Origin: Candidatus Hydrogenedentota bacterium
Lineage (GTDB): Bacteria > UBA8481 > J006
Direction: 5' to 3'
NCBI GenBank assembly: GCA_003697085.1
Contig: RFFU01000007.1
Location: 1-25,612 of the forward strand
Length of the DNA: 25,612 nucleotides
The notes under the pieces were generated by a model. That model searched no databases, had not been told where the DNA came from, and was given only the letters and a program-made list of their open reading frames with translations. Every line of letters starts with the position of its first letter. Positions within the stretch are counted from its first letter, which is position 1. This document shows positions 1 to 7,365 of this stretch, piece after piece. A program made the position numbers and the translations under genes.

Positions 1-148
1 AACGGATCGTACGTCTTTGAGTCATTGGAAAAGCATACAATGTTATCCAGGGAACCGAAAGAGCCGGTCGTAAAACGGGGGGCTGGAAGGGGATTCGATT
101 TCGGTACAGGGGCTCGTTTTGGTTGGGAGGAACGCTCCGCTGACCGGG

Positions 149-358
149 GGGGTGCATGGCAAATTTTGGGCAAGGTCAAATGTAGCCAAACGGGCATTCC
201 TGGGAGCGCAGGCCTGTCCGCCGGCAGGCAGGCATCTTGCGTGCAAAAACGAGCACGTAGAAGTTTACCTTTCGTTCGCCCCGATCATATGCGGGGTTTC
301 GCCCAGGAATGGACTGACACGATTCGGCAAAAGGTGCCCATTTTTCGCCATGCACCCC
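149..358 (+). repeat. Miniature inverted-repeat element, copy A
   Basis: A 210-bp noncoding element bounded by the perfect 12-bp terminal inverted repeat GGGGTGCATGGC (149-160) and GCCATGCACCCC (347-358). The similarity continues imperfectly inwards for about 30 bp (an A/T run, then GGGCA). Flanks TGACCGGG (141-148) and TGACGGGG (359-366) match at 7 of 8 positions, which would fit a target-site duplication. The centre carries GC-rich GGCAGGCAGGCATCTTGC hairpin sequence. Related copies lie at 5946-6154 and 21658-21841 (same strand) and 17103-17203 (opposite strand, partial). There is no room for a transposase, so it would be moved in trans if mobile. I see no gene in bases 1-148. Confidence 0.75.
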
Positions 359-397
359 TGACGGGGGGAAGCGCTGGATTCGATGAACAGGGGAGCA

Positions 398-403
398 TAA
401 ACT
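398..403 (+). promoter_or_regulatory. Putative -10 box (TAAACT), leaderless type
   Basis: TAAACT lies 7 nt before the ATG at 411, matching the TAnnnT pattern seen before several other first genes here. No good -35 hexamer is visible. The only purine-rich stretch (GGGGAG, about 390-395) is too far from the ATG for a normal ribosome binding site. The box lies just outside the right end of repeat copy A. Confidence 0.35.
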
Positions 404-410
404 CGCTAAT

Positions 411-1703
411 ATGGGTTTGTTGAAAAAAGTCTCGGTTGCGTTGTTGCCCGCTTTTCTGTTTTCGGGGTTTTATTTTGTTTTTGCCGTGAGGGGAGGAATG
501 CCGCGGTATCTTCCCAAGCATCTTTTATGGCTCTTTTCCCTCCTCGTAACTGCGGCTTTGGTAACGGGTCATCCGGGGCTGAGAAGAATTCTTTCGCGGA
601 GAAGCCGGGAAGTTCTCGTGCTGCTCACTCTCTCCTATTTCGCGGCGGCGTTCGGCTTTGGCCACCTCGCCAACGCAGACGCGCATGCTCCGGAACTCTA
701 CAATTTTCATCGTGAATTTCTCTCGGCGACTCAGGGGCGGCTCTTTATTCACCCGAGCGAACACCGCCCAGAATTCGCCATTCATTTTTCCCCGATATTT
801 TTTCTCCTTTACCCTTTCTTCAAATGGGTTCCCTCTCCCGTCACTTTGCTGTTTCTTGGTTCGGTGGCGCTGAGCGCCGCGATTCCAGCGGCCTTTCGTG
901 TCTTGAGAGGTTGGTGGAATGAGCCAGAAGCAATCCTGCTGTCCACCGGCGCCGGCTTGATGCCGGCGATTCTTTCGCTTCATATGGATTTTTCTCCCGT
1001 CCGGTTTGCTCCGTTGGCTTTTTGGTTGATGATCGAAGGAATGGAACGGCGACGTTGGAGTCTTTGGTGGTGCGGTTTCCTGATCGTCCTGGTTTCGAAG
1101 GAAACGCTCCTTCTGGGGGTTGTTTTCTTTTCCGTGGTCGCGTGGATACGCCGAATGCCGACGATATGGATTATCCTTCCCGGAACCGTAGGACTGACGA
1201 CATTCCTCATAATCAACCAATTTCTTATTCCAGCTTTCGCCGGAACACCCGGACAGACCTCCACCATCGCCGCCCAATTCGGGTATTGGGGAAGAACAGC
1301 CCCGCAAGTGTTGATCGGGTTTTTGAAAGATCCGGTTTCCGTTGGAAAGGCTCTTTTTCGACTGAATAACGCTGCCTATCTCCTCAAGATGTTCCATGGG
1401 GGATTGTTTCTAGCGCCGTTGGGGTCCCCCTATCTTTTTCTGGGACTGCCCGAGGCTCTGGTCAATATGCTGGCCGGTTACCATCCGGGCCTTATTCCCA
1501 TTGACAGACCGGGGCCTTGGACGAGTCTGCTAGGGCATTACAGTGCGGTCTTTTCGACCGCGGTTTGGGCATCCGCTTGCCACGCGCTGCGTTTTCGCGC
1601 GGAAGATTCCGAGACCGAGTTCACGGGGTGGCAACGTGCGCGCTGGCTCTTCCTGGCGGTACTCTCGACAATGATCTATCCCAGTAACGCGGAGACGCTT
1701 TGA
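411..1703 (+). CDS. DUF2079-family membrane protein, probably 3'-truncated
   Basis: A 430-residue polytopic membrane protein with about nine hydrophobic segments. Residues around 85-135 carry the DUF2079 signature: an early acidic patch (NADAHAPELYNF), then HFSPIFFLLYPFF, and further on MDFSPVRFAPLAF. DUF2079 proteins are predicted GT-C-like integral membrane glycosyltransferases found in glycan clusters, but their substrate is unknown. The expected C-terminal part of the family, a soluble segment with a pattern like IPpdasVsA, is absent. The frame ends soon after the last hydrophobic stretch, just where a minus-strand gene fragment begins, so I read it as truncated by a deletion. The ATG at 411 is chosen because the hydrophobic N-terminus follows directly. 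Function after truncation is doubtful. Confidence 0.75.
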   Translation: MGLLKKVSVALLPAFLFSGFYFVFAVRGGMPRYLPKHLLWLFSLLVTAALVTGHPGLRRILSRRSREVLVLLTLSYFAAAFGFGHLANADAHAPELYNFHREFLSATQGRLFIHPSEHRPEFAIHFSPIFFLLYPFFKWVPSPVTLLFLGSVALSAAIPAAFRVLRGWWNEPEAILLSTGAGLMPAILSLHMDFSPVRFAPLAFWLMIEGMERRRWSLWWCGFLIVLVSKETLLLGVVFFSVVAWIRRMPTIWIILPGTVGLTTFLIINQFLIPAFAGTPGQTSTIAAQFGYWGRTAPQVLIGFLKDPVSVGKALFRLNNAAYLLKMFHGGLFLAPLGSPYLFLGLPEALVNMLAGYHPGLIPIDRPGPWTSLLGHYSAVFSTAVWASACHALRFRAEDSETEFTGWQRARWLFLAVLSTMIYPSNAETL

Positions 1704-1878
1704 CGGCAAGCAACTCCGTAACCTCATTTGCGATGGCGCGGCCGAGGGTTCTGTTGACGGAGGGAGTGTAATGGCGGTCGCCGGGGAGAAGCCGGAGGAT
1801 GACTTCCGCCGCGAAGAATGCCAGCACGGCGCCGAGAATCATTCCGGAGAATACAAAAAAGATTCGATTTCTTGTCAT
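1621..1878 (-). pseudogene. 5' remnant of a membrane-anchored, probable SGNH-type protein
   Basis: From the ATG at 1878 the minus strand encodes a positively charged start followed by one strong membrane anchor (about residues 6-31) ending in AEVILRLLPG. This pattern is common at the N-terminus of SGNH hydrolase-type glycan-modifying proteins, and the intact SGNH gene at 8269-9378 has a comparable anchor. Plausible coding lasts about 60 residues, to near 1700. The remaining open frame runs antisense through the end of the DUF2079 gene and has no family character. I read it as a gene whose 3' part was removed by the same event that shortened its convergent neighbour. The SGNH assignment rests only on the N-terminal anchor. 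Confidence 0.45.
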
Positions 1879-1887
1879 TGCAAAAGG

Positions 1888-1893
1888 ATAATA
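1888..1893 (-). promoter_or_regulatory. Putative -10 box (TATTAT) 9 nt before the ATG at 1878
   Basis: On the minus strand TATTAT is followed by nine bases and then ATG. No Shine-Dalgarno sequence fits. Spacing and arrangement are like the TATACT box before the gene at 9404. A TTGCTC at 18-nt spacing is a poor -35 candidate. Confidence 0.35.
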
Positions 1894-1972
1894 AACTCTC
1901 GGACTGGAATCGAGCAAGCCGTCGGTCATGGCGGGAGCGGAAACGAGCAGGCTTGAAAAAGTCACAGGGAAA

Positions 1973-1978
1973 GAGGAG
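1973..1978 (+). promoter_or_regulatory. Ribosome binding site deciding a TTG start
   Basis: GAGGAG ends 10 nt before the TTG at 1989. It favours this start over the in-frame ATG at 1818, which would give a low-complexity basic leader lying antisense to the neighbouring remnant. Confidence 0.5.
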
Positions 1979-1988
1979 CCGAGAATCC

Positions 1989-3584
1989 TTGGAAAAGTTG
2001 AAAGAATCTCGACTGTATGGTTGGAGAAGATTAACGGTGGCTCTTTTCTGTCTCCTTCTTCTCGAAATCCTCCTTCTTGCGTATGGCACGATCGTGTTTC
2101 AAGGCGAAGCGGCTTACCTTTACGATGTCCATTTCTTTCGAAAGGGCTTGAGGCCCTATTCGGAGTTTCGGGTTCCCCAGGGGCCGATGATACTGGCGGC
2201 CTATTTTGCCGTTGGAAAATTGGGATCGACGGGAATTTGGGACGCGCGGGTCTTGTCCGGCTTCTACCTGGCTGTGGCGCTTTTGCTCCTTTCACGGATG
2301 ACCTTTCTCGAACGCGGTTGGGCGGGGACAGCGGCGTTTCTCCTCCTCCAAATGTGTTTTCCCCTTTCCCTTCAGCATTCCGCCAGCCTCGTCGGACCGT
2401 ACGTGCTGGCCTTGCTTCTCCTGGTCGTCGCTGTCTGGAGCGTCGTGGATCCGGTTCTTGGGGATCGAATCGGTTCACTGTCATTTGGGTTCTTTGGTAT
2501 CTTGGCCGTGGCATCTCGGATCGTCTTTCTTCTGCCTCTCGGTCTGTTGATCCTTTTGTTCAACAAGAGAGAATCAGGTTTTTCTCTTTATCTCACTATC
2601 TTGGGCGGCATCAGCGCTTTCGGCGCACTTTTTCTTTTTCTTGTCCCCGCGAATGACCTCGCTTCCGTCTTCGACCAGATGGTGCGGGTGTATTGGTTGA
2701 GTAAGGTGGCGCATCCCGTCGAGGGCGTCGGATTTGATGTCGTGGGAAGAATTTTCCATATCCTTCGATTCGGCCTTCTTCCCTTAGCGGGATTGGTTCT
2801 CACCGTGGGGATCGAGGGAGTCCTCTTGATTGCGGAAAAGCGAAATGCCCTCGCTCGGGAGGAAAGGGGGAAACCGGTGGAAAGCGCCGAGGGAAAGAAG
2901 GGATTGGCGGAAACAGCCTTTGTCGCGGGTATGGGAACGCTTCTTGCCCATTTTGTCGTCCATCCCTTTTATGCTCAATATTTTTCAATGGTGGTGCCGT
3001 GGTTGGTTATGGCGGCGTTATTGTCTCTTTTCCGACTCTGGGAGAACAAAAGGAGAATGGTTGTCGGAATACTGGCGGGGGTTCTCTTGGCTAACGCGGC
3101 GGCGGATATTCGGGCCGCTCGCGCTCTCTGGAGCCTCGGTTCCTCTCAATTGGTGTTGACACAAAAGATCGGAAAGAAATTAAGGACGCTTTTTCCCGGA
3201 ACAAAAGCCGTCATTTGCGACGTGACGGCGTTCTCCTGGGAGGCGGGCTTTGAGGTTCCGGTTGGTACGGAACGAGGTTTGGCTACGGATTGGTTCGAGT
3301 TGATCGAAAAGGTTGCGGCATTGGAGCCGAATCTCCTCAAACGCTACCACACGCTCCGTCGAAGGGATGTGGAGTTACTCATCCGAAACAGGGTCTTCGA
3401 GGGAGTCATCTTGACGGAAACGCAGTGGTTCGATGAGGAAATCCGAAATTTGCTTCCCAGTGCCGGCTACAAACGGATTGCAACATTAAACGGCGGAAGA
3501 TGGGGAAGGGTCGAATGTTATCGGTTGGCGGAGCCGATCCGTTCCAAGAGATTTGCGGCCCATTCCGAAAGATCAATCGAATGA
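1989..3584 (+). CDS. GT-C family membrane glycosyltransferase (GT39/ArnT-like)
   Basis: From the TTG at 1989 this is a 531-residue protein with about ten to eleven membrane segments and a soluble C-terminal domain of roughly 130 residues. After the first membrane segment comes a periplasmic-type loop with YDVHFF and VPQGPM. This is the usual GT39/PMT_2 layout, in which an acidic residue in the first large loop is catalytic. Such enzymes move a sugar from a polyprenyl-phosphate donor to an acceptor on the outer face of the cytoplasmic membrane. With the GT2 and deacetylase genes at 6373-8210 it could supply the final transfer step. The 3' end overlaps the convergent DUF354 gene by 67 bp. An upstream ATG at 1818 is possible but less likely. 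The exact donor and acceptor cannot be told from sequence. Confidence 0.75.
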   Translation: MEKLKESRLYGWRRLTVALFCLLLLEILLLAYGTIVFQGEAAYLYDVHFFRKGLRPYSEFRVPQGPMILAAYFAVGKLGSTGIWDARVLSGFYLAVALLLLSRMTFLERGWAGTAAFLLLQMCFPLSLQHSASLVGPYVLALLLLVVAVWSVVDPVLGDRIGSLSFGFFGILAVASRIVFLLPLGLLILLFNKRESGFSLYLTILGGISAFGALFLFLVPANDLASVFDQMVRVYWLSKVAHPVEGVGFDVVGRIFHILRFGLLPLAGLVLTVGIEGVLLIAEKRNALAREERGKPVESAEGKKGLAETAFVAGMGTLLAHFVVHPFYAQYFSMVVPWLVMAALLSLFRLWENKRRMVVGILAGVLLANAAADIRAARALWSLGSSQLVLTQKIGKKLRTLFPGTKAVICDVTAFSWEAGFEVPVGTERGLATDWFELIEKVAALEPNLLKRYHTLRRRDVELLIRNRVFEGVILTETQWFDEEIRNLLPSAGYKRIATLNGGRWGRVECYRLAEPIRSKRFAAHSERSIE

Positions 3585-4582
3585 CGCAACATTTCTTTTC
3601 TGCGTTCGGCGTATTCTTTTTTGACGGCATCCCGGTTTTTAACCAGAGAATCAAGAAAATCGCGAAGCGCGGGCCAGGCGTCCTGAAAATGAGTGTGATT
3701 TGAAACGAGACCGTACAAACTCTGCTGTTCCTCGAGGTAGCCTCGGTAGGTCGGATTGATGTAGAAGGTCGGTGTTCCCAGGACGGCCGCCTCGGAAGCT
3801 GTTGTGGCACCTTCGGAAAGAACGAGATCGGCATAATACAGCAGGTCGTGCAATTGGATCGCCGGGCCGCGCCACGCGATCTTCTGAAATTCCTCGGGAA
3901 TGGGGCCTTCAAACGACGCTCGGACCGTCCCCCTCGCAGCAAGATAGGATAGGAGAAACCGTCGTTCCCGGGGGGAAATTGCCCTCAAACCGACGTCATG
4001 GAACGTGTTCCATTCGCTGAAGCGCAAGAAGAAAAACGGGCGATCCAAAGGGATGTTGAACTCCTCGAGGACCTCGGGATTCGGTCGAAAACGCCGGGGA
4101 TGGAGATAGGCCAATTCGTGATATCCGGCATAACGCCTGTGTTTGGCCCCTTCCTTCAGACGATAACAGCGTGGAGTGACCACGACGGACGCAAAAGGAT
4201 GCGCGATGATGTGAGCCAGAGTTTGAAATTCAGAGTCCGTGAAGACGACATTGGGAATCCGAAAGAAAGAGGTTGGTTGAGCATAAACTCCCATCAGACT
4301 CGCCACGAGGTGAGGGCGGAAAGTTCGTAAAAGGCGGATTAGGCCGAGGTTCCGTTCCAGCATTTCCCCCAACGGGAAACGATTGTTCGAGCGGATTTTC
4401 GAGAGGCAGACGGCTTGGAACGACTCCGTCTGCGAGGGATAGAGGGATTCAACCATCTCAAGCATCGGGGGGCGATCTCGAGTCGCCAAGAGCACCGCGT
4501 GACCGCGGGAAAGAAGGAGAGGGACGATGTTACGAAAAAAATGAACATGCGCCGGATGATGTATTTCGATCAAAAACTTCAT
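3518..4582 (-). CDS. DUF354 family protein (GT-B-like fold)
   Basis: A 354-residue soluble protein. It starts with MKFLIEIHHPAHVHFFRN, the typical DUF354 opening, in which a Rossmann strand leads into a PxHVHFF motif. A second landmark, LSEGATTASEAAVLGTP near residues 265-285, matches the family's C-terminal nucleotide-sugar-binding-like region. DUF354 is distantly related to GT-B enzymes and UDP-GlcNAc 2-epimerase-like folds and is common in surface-polysaccharide loci of archaea and bacteria. I know of no firmly established reaction. The ATG at 4582 is preferred to the in-frame start at 4636 because the conserved N-terminus begins exactly there. It is divergent from the six-hairpin-like gene at 4618 with only 35 bp between starts. 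Confidence 0.85.
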   Translation of the reverse strand: MKFLIEIHHPAHVHFFRNIVPLLLSRGHAVLLATRDRPPMLEMVESLYPSQTESFQAVCLSKIRSNNRFPLGEMLERNLGLIRLLRTFRPHLVASLMGVYAQPTSFFRIPNVVFTDSEFQTLAHIIAHPFASVVVTPRCYRLKEGAKHRRYAGYHELAYLHPRRFRPNPEVLEEFNIPLDRPFFFLRFSEWNTFHDVGLRAISPRERRFLLSYLAARGTVRASFEGPIPEEFQKIAWRGPAIQLHDLLYYADLVLSEGATTASEAAVLGTPTFYINPTYRGYLEEQQSLYGLVSNHTHFQDAWPALRDFLDSLVKNRDAVKKEYAERRKEMLRHSIDLSEWAANLLERIGSANR

Positions 4583-4605
4583 ATGCGGGAGCCGAAGGAA
4601 GATGT

Positions 4606-4611
4606 TACCAT
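4606..4611 (+). promoter_or_regulatory. Putative -10 box (TACCAT) before the GTG at 4618
   Basis: TACCAT fits TAnnnT and lies 6 nt before the chosen GTG start. The purine-rich AAGGAAG near 4595-4601 is too distant (about 16 nt) to act as a normal ribosome binding site, so a leaderless transcript is the simplest reading. The call depends on the chosen start. Confidence 0.25.
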
Positions 4612-4617
4612 ATCGGG

Positions 4618-5835
4618 GTGTGGGATCAAAGGACACGACTTCGTGACGTGGAGGAGGTTTCCCGTCGGGCCTTGGCCTGGGCCGCCGCGAGAGATTATTG
4701 CGGATTTTCGAAATACGATGCCTTGGAATCGCCTGTCCTCCGCCGACTCGCCTCCGATCTTCCCTTTCTTCGCTGGGGGATTACCGAAGCCGTTATGCGG
4801 TCTCCAGTGAATTTGAGGGCTCTTTTGGGGGTGAGGAAAGGTCGCAATCCGAAGGGGTTGGCGCTTTTTGCAATGGCGTATTTGGCGAGATGGAAACGCC
4901 GGAAATATCAGGAAGATCTCGAGGAGGCGGGGCGGTTGGTGAGCGAACTCTTTTCGATCAGACACACGAGTTTTTCGGGCTGGGGGTGGGGGTATCATCA
5001 TCCCTGGCAGGATCTGGGTTTTTACCAACCGGCCGGATTCCCCAACCGCGTTGTGACCTATTACGTCGGTCGGGCGGCCTGGGAATATTACTTGGAAACG
5101 CGGGATTGGACGGCGAGGGAAATGGCCGAGAATGCCGTCGAGTTTCTTCTCTTCGCTCCGAAGCCCCTGTTCGAGTCGGAGGGGGAACTCTGCCTGTCCT
5201 ATATTCCCAGCGAAAAAATTCGAATGAGGATTATGGATATTTCGTCGTACGCGGCGGATCTGGCCGCCGTGATCGGAAGCGTCCTGAAGCGACCGGAGTG
5301 GCTTGCGCGGGCCCGGAGGTTGGCCAATTATGTCTTCCGGAGACAAACCCCGGAAGGGGGGTGGTATTACACTGATCCCCCCTCCGCCCATCCCAAGGGC
5401 ATAGACAATTATCATACCGCCGTGATCTTGGAATCGCTTCAACGCGTGCAAGAAAGACTTTTGATTCCGGAGTGGGAAAACGCCTTGGAAAGAGGTTGGA
5501 GATTCTACGCGGAGAAACTCTTCGAACCGGACGGTGCTCCTCGGTGGACGGTAAGGAAACGCTATCCTTACGATGTTCACTCGGCCGCTTCGGCCGTCAT
5601 CGGCTTTGTTTGCGCTTCCCGAGGGAATCCTTCCTATCGCCTCCAGGCCCGCAAAATTCTCGAGTGGATGATCGGAAACCTTTGGAGTGAGAAGGAAGGC
5701 TGTTTCCATTATCAGAAGACATGGTGGGGGACCAAGCGTTTTTGTTTGATGCGCTGGTGCCAAGCCTGGGCCTGCCGGGCTTTGGAAGAGTTCCTTCTCA
5801 ACGAGCAAGCCGAGGGGACGAAACACGTGTTTTGA
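4618..5835 (+). CDS. Six-hairpin (alpha/alpha toroid) glycan-processing-like protein
   Basis: From the GTG at 4618 this is a 405-residue soluble protein without a signal peptide. It is rich in aromatic residues and built of helical repeats. Landmarks are a GFSKYDALESP start motif (about residues 29-39), GWGWGYHHPWQ (121-131), an SYAADLAAVIGSVL helix, EGGWYYTDP and GIDNYHTA. This pattern belongs to a family in polysaccharide clusters with a six-hairpin glycosidase or epimerase-like fold. Database names vary, some are clearly wrong, and no activity is established as far as I know. An in-frame ATG at 4273 would add about 115 residues antisense to DUF354 and without family character, so I reject it. 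Divergence from DUF354 suggests a shared pathway. Confidence 0.75.
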   Translation: MWDQRTRLRDVEEVSRRALAWAAARDYCGFSKYDALESPVLRRLASDLPFLRWGITEAVMRSPVNLRALLGVRKGRNPKGLALFAMAYLARWKRRKYQEDLEEAGRLVSELFSIRHTSFSGWGWGYHHPWQDLGFYQPAGFPNRVVTYYVGRAAWEYYLETRDWTAREMAENAVEFLLFAPKPLFESEGELCLSYIPSEKIRMRIMDISSYAADLAAVIGSVLKRPEWLARARRLANYVFRRQTPEGGWYYTDPPSAHPKGIDNYHTAVILESLQRVQERLLIPEWENALERGWRFYAEKLFEPDGAPRWTVRKRYPYDVHSAASAVIGFVCASRGNPSYRLQARKILEWMIGNLWSEKEGCFHYQKTWWGTKRFCLMRWCQAWACRALEEFLLNEQAEGTKHVF

Positions 5836-6372
5836 GTCGGAGACGGCCGATCTTGTGGAACCGCGGCCGCCGTGTTCGCCTGCCTGCCCACCGGTCAGGC
5901 GGCCAAGCCGTATCTGCTTCGTTTTCGGAGGAAAATGACCTCGGCCGGGTGCCCGGCAAATTTTTGGCATGGTCAAATTTAGCCAAACAGGCATTCCTGG
6001 GAGCGCAGGCCTGTCTGCCGGCAGGCAGGCATCTTGCCTGCAAAAACGGGCTTGTAGAGGGTCACCTTTCGGTCGCCCCGATCATAGGGGGGGTTCGCCC
6101 AGGAGTGGACAGATACGATTCGGCAAAAGGTGCCCATTTTTCGCCATGCACACACCTCGATTTGGCTCCCGGCGGTGCCACCGGGCATTTTCCAGATACA
6201 GCCTGGCCTTTCCGCTCCCCTTCCCGCCTTCGGATCGTGACATTTCGGCCCGGCCCGACTCAGACCGGTGCTCGCCGATCGTTCGGACCGAGCCTGGAGG
6301 GGAGCGAAGAGATCGGATTGGAAAAGAACGAAGGGGGAAGGACCCTCGCGTCGGGCCGGAGTCCAATCCGCC
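5836..6372. other. Intergenic stretch with repeat copy B, no supported gene
   Basis: The region lies between two convergent gene ends. It holds a CCTGCCTGCC / GTCAGGCGG imperfect palindrome near 5879-5905, then repeat copy B. After that comes about 200 bp with an imperfect CCCGGCGGTGCCACCGGG palindrome (about 6168-6185). No T-run follows the palindrome on either strand, so I do not call it a terminator. Open frames here look like translated repeat sequence. Confidence 0.6.
5946..6154 (+). repeat. Miniature inverted-repeat element, copy B
   Basis: It aligns nearly end to end with copy A. Shared blocks include GCATTCCTGGGAGCGCAGGC, GGCAGGCAGGCATCTTGC and TTCGGCAAAAGGTGCCCATT. The right terminal repeat GCCATGCACACA (6143-6154) is largely kept. 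The left end (GGGTGCCCGGC, about 5947-5957) has decayed. The central GCAGGCATCTTGCCTGC (about 6023-6041) is a clean hairpin. Confidence 0.75.
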
Positions 6373-7365
6373 CTATTCTTCGCGGTTATCGATGGAGGGG
6401 CGCTGCGCTCCTTCCCCTCCGTTGATTTCTTCCCGCACGGTGTAGGTTTTTCGTCCGGTCGAGGCGTAATAGATCCGCGTCGAAACCTCACCCAAAATCC
6501 CGAAGAGTACGAATTGGATTCCCAGACCGAGGAGGAAGATAGATACAAGGAAAAGGGGGCCGTGATAGGCAATGGGCACCTGTTGGATCAATTTACGATA
6601 GGCGACGAAGAGACTTCCTCCGCAACCGAGAAGGAGGAAGAAGAGTCCGATGAGGCCGAAAAATTCCAAGGCGCGCGAGATGTAGCTCGTGAAGTATTTG
6701 ACCGTAATAATGTCAAACAAGACCTTGAGGATCCTGCCCAACCCGTAGTGCGAAGTGCCATGTTTTCTGGGAGGATTATGGATCGGGTGTTCATAAATCC
6801 GGTAACGCCCACTCCAGCTGACCAGCGCCGGAATGAAGCGGTGGAGTTCGGAGTACAATTCCAGTCCTTCGAGAACCTCGGCACGGTACGCGTGAAATGT
6901 TCCTCCGAAATCGTGAAGTTTAATGCCGGAGACGAGGGCAATGATCCGATTGGCGATCCAGGAAGGAATTCTTCGGGTGAAAAGGTTATCGCGCCTTTTA
7001 TGACGCCACGTCGTCACGATATCGTACCCTTCCGCCAACTTCTTCAACATTGCGGGGATCTCTTCCGGTTCGTGCTGAAGGTCAGCGTCCATCGTAACGA
7101 TGAATTCTCCTCGCGCCGCCTCGAAGCCGGCCGAAAGCGCCGCGCTTTTTCGAAAGGTCCGTCGAAACGAAATTCCCCGCACGGAAGGATTGTCGCGGGC
7201 CAATTTTTTGATGAACTCCCAGGAGCCGTCCGTGCTCCCATCGTCGATGAAAATGACCTCGAAGGAATAAGGAAGGGAATGGAGAATACGATCCAAACGA
7301 TTCCAGAGTTCCGGAAGGCTTTCTTCCTCGTTGAGGACCGGAATAATGACGGAAACGAGTCTCAT
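6373..7365 (-). CDS. GT2 polyprenyl-phosphate glycosyltransferase (ArnC/FlmF2/GtrB type)
   Basis: A 330-residue protein with a cytoplasmic GT-A domain and two C-terminal membrane segments (about residues 230-305). Catalytic landmarks are VSVIIPVLNEE at the N-terminus, DDGSTDGS (41-48), GFEAARGEFIV and the metal-binding MDADLQHEP (92-100). This is the architecture of ArnC, GtrB and dolichol-phosphate-mannose synthases, which load a sugar from a nucleotide donor onto undecaprenyl or dolichyl phosphate. The ATG overlaps the stop of the upstream YdjC-type gene (ATGA, 7362-7365), which predicts translational coupling. That pairing mirrors flmF2-naxD and arnC-arnD, so the lipid-linked product is probably deacetylated by the neighbour. 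The sugar itself cannot be identified. Confidence 0.9.
   Translation of the reverse strand: MRLVSVIIPVLNEEESLPELWNRLDRILHSLPYSFEVIFIDDGSTDGSWEFIKKLARDNPSVRGISFRRTFRKSAALSAGFEAARGEFIVTMDADLQHEPEEIPAMLKKLAEGYDIVTTWRHKRRDNLFTRRIPSWIANRIIALVSGIKLHDFGGTFHAYRAEVLEGLELYSELHRFIPALVSWSGRYRIYEHPIHNPPRKHGTSHYGLGRILKVLFDIITVKYFTSYISRALEFFGLIGLFFLLLGCGGSLFVAYRKLIQQVPIAYHGPLFLVSIFLLGLGIQFVLFGILGEVSTRIYYASTGRKTYTVREEINGGEGAQRPSIDNREE

Noticed and set aside
17-41. TTGAGT...TACAAT promoter-like pair near the left edge
   Set aside because: Only 13 bp separate the hexamers and no gene follows within 300 bp.
25-423. Plus-strand 132-codon open frame at the window start
   Set aside because: It translates the miniature repeat element. 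The related frame in copy B encodes similar residues only because the DNA is repeated.
4579-5994. Minus-strand open frame of 471 codons opposite the six-hairpin-like gene
   Set aside because: Shadow frame in GC-rich sequence with proline/arginine-rich composition and no motif. The plus strand carries family motifs.
6168-6185. CCCGGCGGTGCCACCGGG palindrome as a terminator of the GT2 operon
   Set aside because: No T-run follows on either strand, and it lies about 190 bp beyond the stop codon.
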